Assembly (NCBI GenBank): GCA_944327295.1
Contig: CALVHF010000005.1
Coordinates: forward strand, 34,820-98,819
Length of the DNA stretch: 64,000 bases
Direction: 5' to 3'
From: an uncultured Desulfovibrio sp.
GTDB taxonomy: Bacteria; Desulfobacterota; Desulfovibrionia; Desulfovibrionales; Desulfovibrionaceae
A program made the translations under genes and the position numbers. This document shows positions 57,115 to 64,000 of the stretch, in pieces. A model generated the notes under the pieces. It had not been told where the DNA came from. It ran no database searches and was given only the letters and a program-made list of their open reading frames with translations. Position 1 is the stretch's first letter; every line of letters starts with the position of its first letter.

Positions 57115-60100
57115 TCAGTAGTCCATTTTCCACTTGAGGCCGGCAGAGGTGTTGTCGCTGCCGGTCTTCATGGTGGCGCTGGTGCGGGGGCCGAGTTCAA
57201 TCTGAATGACGGCCGAAGTGTCGGAATTTTCATCCGTGCCCTGCTCCAGGCCCACATAGACATTGTCCATGATGTAGCGGCCCATTTCCAGGCGGGTGCT
57301 GCCGTCGTTCTGGGAAACATTGAGGACATCCAGGCCCATGACCTGCCGGGCCAGGGAGGTGATGCCGCCGCTGGTGGTGCCGAAGGCGGCAAAGCTTGCC
57401 GCCGTGGTGCCCAGGCGCAGCAGCTCGAACTGGCTCAGTTCGTTACTGGGCTTGCCAAAGAGCATGTAGGCAAGAATGTCCTGCCTGGGCAGCATGGGAT
57501 TGCTCTTCAGAGTGAAGTCGAGTTTGGCAGGCGTGCCGCTCACAACGACGGCCGTCTCTATGTCCTTGACCGTGGAGGTCATTTCCACCTTGAGCATGGG
57601 TTCAAGACCGCCGGCAAAGCGAACGGTGCCTTCCTTGAGCTCGAAATGGCGGTTGAGGAGATCGAGATCGCCGCGTACAGCCTCGACCTGTCCCAGAATG
57701 GCTGGTGCGGACAAGGGGCCCTTTGCCGTCAGGTCGGCCTTCCATTCGCTTCTGAAGCCGTAGCCTGTGACAAAGAACTTGCTCATGCCGAGCGCCACAT
57801 TCAGGGAGCCTGGCAGAGCGGGCTTGGCCTTGCCAGCATCGCCCTGCCCCTGGCGCACGGCGTGCCGCTCGGCCAGGATGCGTTCCTTGGGCCCCTCGAC
57901 CAGAGGCAGCGTGGTGACACTGGAAGGCACTTCCAGGGCATCCAGGCGTATTCTGCCCCGGTCAATGGACACCGTGCCCGTGATCACCGGATCAAGGGCG
58001 GATCCGGAGACAAGACAGCTGCCCGAGAGCATGGCCCGTATGTCTCGCCTGTGCAGTGGGGAAAATCTGTCCAGACTGGCTTCAATGTGGAGATCACGGC
58101 CCGTGAGAGCGCACTGTCCCTTTACGTTCAACAAGCCGCTGCGACGGCGGCCGTCTCGTGCCGAGAGGCTTATTTGCACCCTTCCCTGCTCCAGGGATCC
58201 AGGCAGGGACAGCGCGGCGCTGGCAGCTATATCTTTAATCTGTATGCCGTATTCCACGTCATTGAAGAGCCCTTTGGCAAGGACGAGCTCGCCCTTGATC
58301 TGTGGCACGCCAAGGGTGCCCCCGACCGTGGCATTGAGTCCGAACCGGCCGCTCAGACGCATGTTGGGCTGTCTTGCCAGGGGCCAGAGGGAGGCCACGG
58401 CGCCCTGAACCGCAACCTTGCCGTCCAGGACCGCGTTCCTGTGCAGGGTGAGGCCCGAGTCCGTGCGCTGCAGGGGCAGGGCCGCTTCGCAGACAAAGGA
58501 GTCCAGTCCCAGGGCCTGCCGTGTCCTTTCGTCCAGACGCACCCTGGTCTGCAGCCTGGCACCGCCGGCCGTACTGTTTACCGTACTCTCCAGGCGCGCC
58601 GAAAGGGGCGGAAGACCGTCCACGGGCAGGACAACATTCCGCAGGGCTACCGTGAGCTGACCCTTTGGGGCAGCGAGGGTACCCTGCAGCTGCAGGTGGG
58701 CATCAATGTTTCCCTCAGGCAGGCCTGGCACAACCTTGCTCCAGGCAGCAGTCGAGATGTGCTCAAGGGCGCCTTTTGCCTGCAGGCCGGAGGGACCGTA
58801 GCGGCCGGAAAGGGTAAGCTGGCCTGCGGGCCGGAGAGCAAGGTTCAGGCCATGCACTTCGATATCCCTGCCAAGAGTGACCTGCAGGGGCCTGTTCAGA
58901 GAAAGACCGCAGGCATACTGGGGCAGGGAGAGCTGCAGCCTTGTGACGGAAAGCCTGGCCGGATCCTTGTCCGTTGCCAGATCAAGACGGGCCTGCAGGG
59001 CGCTTTCAAGGCCGCCCTTTGAGGAGAGCTCGGCAGTTACGGCCTTCATGGACCCCTGGGCTTTGAGGGTCAGGGAGGTGGAGGCAAGCTGCGGAGTGCG
59101 TACATCCCCAAGACTCATCTCCAGTTTGGCAGCAAGTGTTTCAGGCGAAAGGCCCTCTGTCTCGGCCTTCAGGGCAAGGCTGTCAAGGGAGGCCAGACTT
59201 GTGCCTGTCTGGTTCAGGGAAAGCCTTTGTCCCTCAAGGGTCAGAAGTACTTTTTGCGGATCGGCCGCTGTGGGTCTTGCAAGGTCGAGACGAAGAGTGG
59301 CCGTGCCCCTGAGGCCTGTTTCGCCCAGGAAAAGCGCCGGCAGGGGACTGTTGGCATAGTCGAGTGCCAGATGACCGTTGAGGACTGGAAGAACATCTGC
59401 GAGCGCATCGGAAGGAGCACTCGACGTGGCCCTGCCGGCTGCCGAAGCCGTGTCCCCTGTTCTTGCAAAGTACTGTTCGGGCAGCCTGGCCAGGATGTCG
59501 CCCTGCAGGGTGAGTCCTGTCGCAGTCATTTCTGGCAGCACCTGCACAACAGGCAGATTGTCCTCAAGCTGCACGGCAAGGCGAAGGCGCGTGGAGAGGG
59601 GCTGGGCAGAGCAGAGCGTATGCAGGCCAAGATCGAGCGTGCCGCTCTTTCCCTGCCCAAGGGCTGCCAGGGTGGTTTCCGGCATGGTCAGGTGCAAGAC
59701 CGGGGCGTGCAGCTGCAGACTGGCCACCCTGCATGCGCCGGCACGAGTTTCGAGGCTCAGGCGCGGGGCCTGCAGGGAGCCCGTGAGCGAGAGACTCGCC
59801 GTGAGCAGATCGAGGCTCAGGTCTGAGAAGACGGAACGCAGCGGCAGGGAGCCCGAGGTGGAGAAAAGGGCCTGCAGGGGCGAGTCCGCAGCGTTTTCCT
59901 GATCGGTCAGGGGCAGCACGGCGAGGCTCAGGTCCGCTTCCGTGCGCGGATTGTTCCAGGCCTGGGGAGTATCGGGCAGCACCAGGGCCGTGCCCTTCAC
60001 AAAGATGGCCAGAGCCTGTGCTTGCGCTGTCTGTGTGTCGTTCGGCTTTCCGGCTGCAGGGGCCTTTTGAGCCGTCTTTTGAGGATCAGTCTTCTGGGGA

Positions 60101-60855
60101 TCAGGCGTCTGTATGCCTTCTGTTTCTGCGACTGCAGTCCCGCATTGCGTGCGCTTTGCCCCTTGCTCAGGCCTGTCGTAGACCGCACGCTCGATCACGA
60201 AATTGTGCACTTCAAGCGATCGCAGCCTGAGGCCGCACACACAGTCCGGCAGGGGGGCCGTGGCCTGGACAATGCTGTCCAGAATGGCTGTGCAGTCAAT
60301 GGGCGCCGAGGGCTCGGCAGGCGTCTCCTCGCTTTCGGCAAGGCGCAGCAGATGACCTGAGCGGACGGCAAGACTGAGCCCCAGGGCATCGGGCAGATCC
60401 TGCGCATCAAAAGTCAGTTGCACGTCAGGGACATCCAGCCAGAGGCCCTTTTCGTCCCGGAGCTGCAGTCCTGCCTGCATGCTGAAGGGCAGATGCCCCT
60501 CAAGGCGCGTGAACTCCAGGCCTTCCGGGGCCAGCAGGTCGTTGAGCTGACGTTTGAGCAGGTCCTGTCCCTTTTCGGTCTGCAGGCCGGCATAGAGGCC
60601 TGTCAGCACGAGCAGGACCAGACAGAGGAGGCCTGACAGGGTGCAGCCAAGGACGGTGCACAGTCTGCGCAGGAGGGATCGCCTGGGCCGGGGAGCCTGT
60701 CTGTTTCCCTGAGCCTGAGCTTGATCCCGGGGCTGGTCCGCAGCCTGGGTCCTGGCTGCATCACCGGGAGTCAGGGGAGCGTCACCGGATGTACCGGGGG
60801 ACGGGGCCATGGGACGATCGTGGTCCTGTCGTTGAAGATCGTTGTGCGTGCTCAT
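57115..60855 (-). CDS. tamB: Translocation and assembly module protein TamB-like (AsmA/DUF490)
   Basis: A 1246-residue inner-membrane-anchored protein with a Pro/Gln-rich cytoplasmic start, one helix (about residues 55-80, GCTLSGLLCLVLLVLTGLYA), a very long repetitive beta-rich periplasmic stretch, and the C-terminal DUF490 domain (last 350 residues, ending in LKWKMDY). TamB proteins form a hydrophobic groove implicated in phospholipid transport and outer-membrane protein insertion with TamA. Its ATG overlaps the tamA stop by one base, which confirms the pairing. Sequence conservation outside the C-terminus is low, as is normal for the family. Confidence 0.9.
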   Translation of the reverse strand: MSTHNDLQRQDHDRPMAPSPGTSGDAPLTPGDAARTQAADQPRDQAQAQGNRQAPRPRRSLLRRLCTVLGCTLSGLLCLVLLVLTGLYAGLQTEKGQDLLKRQLNDLLAPEGLEFTRLEGHLPFSMQAGLQLRDEKGLWLDVPDVQLTFDAQDLPDALGLSLAVRSGHLLRLAESEETPAEPSAPIDCTAILDSIVQATAPLPDCVCGLRLRSLEVHNFVIERAVYDRPEQGAKRTQCGTAVAETEGIQTPDPQKTDPQKTAQKAPAAGKPNDTQTAQAQALAIFVKGTALVLPDTPQAWNNPRTEADLSLAVLPLTDQENAADSPLQALFSTSGSLPLRSVFSDLSLDLLTASLSLTGSLQAPRLSLETRAGACRVASLQLHAPVLHLTMPETTLAALGQGKSGTLDLGLHTLCSAQPLSTRLRLAVQLEDNLPVVQVLPEMTATGLTLQGDILARLPEQYFARTGDTASAAGRATSSAPSDALADVLPVLNGHLALDYANSPLPALFLGETGLRGTATLRLDLARPTAADPQKVLLTLEGQRLSLNQTGTSLASLDSLALKAETEGLSPETLAAKLEMSLGDVRTPQLASTSLTLKAQGSMKAVTAELSSKGGLESALQARLDLATDKDPARLSVTRLQLSLPQYACGLSLNRPLQVTLGRDIEVHGLNLALRPAGQLTLSGRYGPSGLQAKGALEHISTAAWSKVVPGLPEGNIDAHLQLQGTLAAPKGQLTVALRNVVLPVDGLPPLSARLESTVNSTAGGARLQTRVRLDERTRQALGLDSFVCEAALPLQRTDSGLTLHRNAVLDGKVAVQGAVASLWPLARQPNMRLSGRFGLNATVGGTLGVPQIKGELVLAKGLFNDVEYGIQIKDIAASAALSLPGSLEQGRVQISLSARDGRRRSGLLNVKGQCALTGRDLHIEASLDRFSPLHRRDIRAMLSGSCLVSGSALDPVITGTVSIDRGRIRLDALEVPSSVTTLPLVEGPKERILAERHAVRQGQGDAGKAKPALPGSLNVALGMSKFFVTGYGFRSEWKADLTAKGPLSAPAILGQVEAVRGDLDLLNRHFELKEGTVRFAGGLEPMLKVEMTSTVKDIETAVVVSGTPAKLDFTLKSNPMLPRQDILAYMLFGKPSNELSQFELLRLGTTAASFAAFGTTSGGITSLARQVMGLDVLNVSQNDGSTRLEMGRYIMDNVYVGLEQGTDENSDTSAVIQIELGPRTSATMKTGSDNTSAGLKWKMDY

Positions 60856-62969
60856 CAGAAAGACTGTCCTATGCTGATGTAGAACTGAACGGGCGGGTCC
60901 ACATCCTTGAGAGGAACGGCAACGTCAAGGCGCACAGGGCCAATGGGCGTGAAGTAGCGCACACCAAGGCCTGCACCCCAGTCCATGTCCGTGTCGAACT
61001 GGGGCATCTCCTCGGTATAGAGCTTGCCGCCGTCCAGAAAGGCCACAAGCCCCAGGGATTTGTTTATCTTGAAGCGGCTTTCCAGATTGACCATCTGATA
61101 GGAGCGCCCGCCTATTGGGTCTCCGTTGTCGTTCATAGGGCCAATCTGCTGATAGCCATAGCCGCGTACGGTATCCATGCCGCCCAGATAGAAGCGCTGT
61201 GTGGATGGCAGGATGTGCAGCGGTGCTCCGCTCAAGGAGCCCAGCCCCACCCGGCCGGCAAGGACGAGCTTGTCGTCCGGACGGCCGCTGCGCCTTTTGA
61301 AGGGCGCCCAGTAGCCGGAAAAGACAAGTTCTGTGCCCACGGCACTGAAGCTGCCCTCGTACTCGCCGGTCATGGGACGGAGCGTCAGCTCTGTGCGCGT
61401 GCCGGACACGGGATTGCGGAAATTGTTTCTGGTGTCCCTGCGCACGCGCAGAAGCATGCCGTAGATACTGTAGGGCTGGCGGCTGTGTTCCGTGTCCTTG
61501 AGCATACCGCTGTCGGCAAAGACACCTGCCAGCGTGCCCCAGGTGCGGTTCCAGCGGCGCATGATGCCGGCACCTGCCATGACACCGGTCCGATCGTAGG
61601 CATCGGTCGTCTCGTCCATGAAGGAAGCTTTGCCGCGCAGGGTCTGCCTCTGGGAGAGAAAGGCAGGCTTTCTGAACTCCAGCTCGACCCCGCGGTTGGT
61701 GGAGGTATAGGGGGCCGTGATGCTCAGCTTTTCGCCATTGCCAAAGAGGTTTCTGTGTTCCCAGTGTGCTTCGGCACCAAGGCCCGTGTCCGTGTCGTAG
61801 CGCAGCATCCCGCCAACAGTGCGGTGTTTGGCATCTTCAAGTCGTATGCCCACGGGTTTCTGGGAAAGCGTTGCGGGGCTGCCCCCTTCCCTGTGCTCCT
61901 GATTGACCAGGGTGACATTCTGGAAGAGCCCCGTGCGGCGCAAATAGCTCACGTAATTGTCCACCTTGCGCGAATCCCACAGGGTCGATCCCGTCTGCCA
62001 GAAGGCAAGCTTGGAGAGATAGGTACTGCTGACACTGCTCTCGCCAAGAAAGACGAGTCTGCCAATGGTTGCCGCTTCGCCGGGATCGACGTCCACCAGG
62101 ATGTTCAAAGTGTGCTTCGTGCGATCAAGATAGTAGTATTCCTCTCGTATCCGAGCGTCGGGAAAGCCGTTGCGCTGCAGGCGTCCGGGAATTTTCTGCA
62201 CACTGTCCAGAACTTGCTGGGCCGTGGCAGGCCTGCCGGATCGTACGCCTGGCAGGCGGTTTGCGCTGAAGACAAAATCCTGGCGGTCCTTGATCTTTTC
62301 GGGAATCCGCGGATAGGGGCTGTAGATGATGCTGATGTCGCCCACTACGTAGCGCCGTCCTGGGCGCAGGACAATGGTGACCTGGGCCTTGCCGGTTCCG
62401 GCCCCGGTAATGCGCTTTTCGGCCTGGCCGTCGTAGTAGCCTTCTGAGGCCATGTACTTGAGCGCCGTCTCCACATCCTTCTGGGCCCGCAGTTCAAGGC
62501 CAAGCTCGCTGTCAGGAGGTGTGTCCTTCAGGCTCACAAGCTGGCTCAGTCCTTCCATGCCCTGGGCCAGCTCGACAGCATGCTCGTCGACACTTAGAGG
62601 TTCATCAGGAAGAGGCGTGTTGTCGGCCAGCTCCGGGTCCTTTGTAGTGTTTGTAGAATCTGTATTTTCGCCGGACAGGTCCGAAGACTGTTCTGTGGAC
62701 GATTTGTTTTCAGATGAAATGTCTGAATCCTTCTCTTTGTTTTCAGCAGCGGGCTTGCCCAAGGGCTTCTGGGTATGGAGCACGCCCCGCGATCCTTCGA
62801 CGACAAAGGTCACCTCATAGGGCAGGGGCTGGGAGATGTCATCCTGACTTGCCTGGGGCAGGCCGGATTTGGGTCGTGACTTGAAGTTGTCGTCAAAGAG
62901 GAGGCCGCAGCTGCAGATCAGAGGCAGCAGGAGCACAAGACTCATGAGACGTGTCAGCAGACCGGACAC
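60855..62969 (-). CDS. tamA: Omp85-family outer-membrane protein TamA-like
   Basis: About 704 residues from a GTG at 62969. There is a short hydrophobic signal with a weak lipobox (LPLICSCG), an acidic Ser/Thr/Asn/Glu-rich segment (residues about 76-118), POTRA domains (for example YVVGDISIIYSPYPR), and a C-terminal beta-barrel. The barrel contains the Omp85 motif RGYGYQQIGP and ends in IGPVRLDVAVPLKDVDPPVQFYISIGQSF-like strands with terminal Phe. The start is uncertain: an ATG at 62945 is also in frame but would give a signal peptide with no basic residue. It is first in the tamA-tamB operon. Confidence 0.85.
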   Translation of the reverse strand: MSGLLTRLMSLVLLLPLICSCGLLFDDNFKSRPKSGLPQASQDDISQPLPYEVTFVVEGSRGVLHTQKPLGKPAAENKEKDSDISSENKSSTEQSSDLSGENTDSTNTTKDPELADNTPLPDEPLSVDEHAVELAQGMEGLSQLVSLKDTPPDSELGLELRAQKDVETALKYMASEGYYDGQAEKRITGAGTGKAQVTIVLRPGRRYVVGDISIIYSPYPRIPEKIKDRQDFVFSANRLPGVRSGRPATAQQVLDSVQKIPGRLQRNGFPDARIREEYYYLDRTKHTLNILVDVDPGEAATIGRLVFLGESSVSSTYLSKLAFWQTGSTLWDSRKVDNYVSYLRRTGLFQNVTLVNQEHREGGSPATLSQKPVGIRLEDAKHRTVGGMLRYDTDTGLGAEAHWEHRNLFGNGEKLSITAPYTSTNRGVELEFRKPAFLSQRQTLRGKASFMDETTDAYDRTGVMAGAGIMRRWNRTWGTLAGVFADSGMLKDTEHSRQPYSIYGMLLRVRRDTRNNFRNPVSGTRTELTLRPMTGEYEGSFSAVGTELVFSGYWAPFKRRSGRPDDKLVLAGRVGLGSLSGAPLHILPSTQRFYLGGMDTVRGYGYQQIGPMNDNGDPIGGRSYQMVNLESRFKINKSLGLVAFLDGGKLYTEEMPQFDTDMDWGAGLGVRYFTPIGPVRLDVAVPLKDVDPPVQFYISIGQSF

Positions 62970-63485
62970 AGGGAAGATCGTCCGGAACGTCGTCCAATGT
63001 GTTGTTCGGCATGGCGATTGGCTGGAGGCAGCAGGAGGGAGGGAGGAGGTGGGGGCGTGACACGCGGAGCGTCCGGGCCTGGATGAAGGGGGCTTGCGCA
63101 AGGGATTCCTCCTCGGGGAAGGCCGGCTGGAGCGGCCCCTGATTTCGTGCAGGGGCCTGTCTGCAGGGTGAAGAAACCGGAAGGAGTGGTTGAAGAGAAT
63201 GGCGGCACTGGCTTTCTGGGCCTGGAAGGGGTGGAGGAACGCATGCCCGTCACGCCCCTGCTGCAGAAAGGTGCAGATGCCCGGATGCAGGTCCGTGCTG
63301 ATCGTTTCGTCAGAAGGTCTGGAAACGTCTAGCATTTGCCTTGGGAAAAGTGTAGAGCTTTGCTATGCTGCCTGTATGGAAAGCAGGTGCTCTGACAGGG
63401 CCTTTGTGCCTGCCTTGGCGGGACGTCCCGGGCCTGAACACGCTTTGTGCACAACGGGAAAAATTTTTTCATAAGAGGATGAACA
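62970..63485. other. Intergenic region between tamA and the DsrE-family gene
   Basis: A divergent upstream region of about 515 bases. Open frames continue upstream of tamA but their composition (Pro/Arg/Ser) looks non-coding. It holds the promoter at 63341-63369 for the rightward gene; the tamA promoter was not resolved. Confidence 0.5.
63341..63369 (+). promoter_or_regulatory. Candidate promoter of the DsrE-family gene
   Basis: TTGGGA (63341-63346), 17-base spacer, TATGCT (63364-63369), about 115 bases before the start codon. Confidence 0.5.
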
Positions 63486-63851
63486 ATGAACCTCAATCTT
63501 GTGCTCCATGTGGACATGAATGACCCGCAGAGGCTCAATCTGGCCTTTGACAATGTTGCCAACTATCTGAACTATCTTGCCGAGCTGCCCGAGGAAAACA
63601 CGGCTTCCATTGTGCTTGTGGGCAACGGCCCTGCCGTGCAGCTTTTCAGAAAGACGGAAGAGCATGCAGCTCTTGAGACTCGTGCCAGCGACCTGATGAA
63701 GAAGGGACTCGAGATCAGGCTGTGCCTGAATGCCCTGCGCAAGTTCAGCATCTCCGCAGAAGAGCTCTGGGAAGGATGCACACCGGTTCCGGGAGCCATT
63801 CCCGAACTTGTCCGGCTGCAGAACGAGGGCTACAGCTACGTCAAGCCCTAG
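63486..63851 (+). CDS. DsrE-family protein
   Basis: A 121-residue alpha/beta protein of the DsrE/F-YchN sulfur-relay superfamily. It has the opening strand MNLNLVLHVDMNDPQRLNLAFDNVANYL, the strand-turn IVLVGNGPAVQLF and a single conserved-position Cys in EIRLCLNALRKF. Relatives bind or relay sulfane sulfur. An AGAGGA site precedes the ATG. The TAG stop is part of the CTAG flank of the mobile element that follows directly. Confidence 0.8.
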   Translation: MNLNLVLHVDMNDPQRLNLAFDNVANYLNYLAELPEENTASIVLVGNGPAVQLFRKTEEHAALETRASDLMKKGLEIRLCLNALRKFSISAEELWEGCTPVPGAIPELVRLQNEGYSYVKP

Positions 63852-64000
63852 GCCGTGTTGACAAAATCAAAATCCGACAGTGGCAACCGGCATATGCCGA
63901 TATAAATGGGGCGTACCAACTTTCATTAGAGCTCACTGTCGCACCATGACCCCGTCTGAAATCAGGCCAGATCAGGGCGACACCTAATTTGTCAACACGC
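63848..64000 (-). mobile_element. 150-bp IS5-like miniature element, copy 4, inverted, cut by window edge
   Basis: After CTAG (63848-63851) the sequence from 63852 to the end is the reverse complement of copies 1-3, with 149 of 150 expected core bases visible. The left CTAG contains the TAG stop codon of the DsrE-family gene. Confidence 0.82.

Noticed and set aside
60789..62447. 552-codon plus-strand frame opposite tamA
   Set aside because: Antisense of a clear Omp85 protein; no ribosome site or motif.

Overview
The window reads as chromosomal DNA of a Desulfovibrio-type sulfate reducer (Desulfovibrionaceae, Desulfobacterota), moderately high in G+C. The evidence is the gene content: one-chain pyruvate:ferredoxin oxidoreductase, a long-form Pta with AckA, a short-Q-loop cytochrome bd oxidase, SelB, a CoA-disulfide-reductase/rhodanese fusion, a DsrE-family protein and gene-dense operons with strong GGAGG ribosome sites. 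The species cannot be fixed from sequence alone.

Layout. 1-7.7 kb: end of a DUF533/TerB-like gene, a D-2-hydroxyacid dehydrogenase, tRNA-Ser(GCT) between two copies of a 150-bp mobile repeat, glnS, tRNA-Lys(TTT), cysE overlapping an unlisted 56-residue lipoprotein gene, and lepB. 7.7-17.6 kb: fermentative and redox core on the minus strand (ackA, pta, the pyruvate oxidoreductase, a flavin/rhodanese oxidoreductase). 17.6-21.8 kb: selB, ispH, dusB. 22-27 kb: an MltC-like lytic transglycosylase, a Skp-like lipoprotein, cydAB. 27-32 kb: argJ and the str operon (rpsL-rpsG-fusA). 32-41 kb: a His/Cys-tailed small protein, an exported protein, valS, a BPL_N-domain protein, htpG, a lipoprotein, htpX.

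41.3-55.6 kb is the accessory region. Two gene sets diverge from a roughly 1-kb intergenic region holding a very AT-rich island. Leftward: an alpha-oxoamine synthase, a polysaccharide deacetylase, a glycosyltransferase and an AsnB-type amidotransferase. Rightward: an 1135-residue polyketide-synthase-like protein (AT, degenerate ACP, degenerate KR, DH-like fold, no ketosynthase), a TolC-family outer-membrane factor, a periplasmic adaptor and a polysaccharide-type flippase. Inference: together they make and export an amino-lipid or glycolipid-like envelope product. I do not recognise the product, and this is the best candidate for an undescribed system. 55.7-64 kb holds rlmN, tamB-tamA and a DsrE-family gene.

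Four copies of the 150-bp element (one cut by the right edge) and one 97-bp element are bounded by CTAG or YTAR tetranucleotides, as expected of miniature IS5-type elements. Three of the five sit exactly at a TAG stop codon (lepB, argJ, the DsrE-family gene). No transposase gene, CRISPR array or rRNA gene is in the window.
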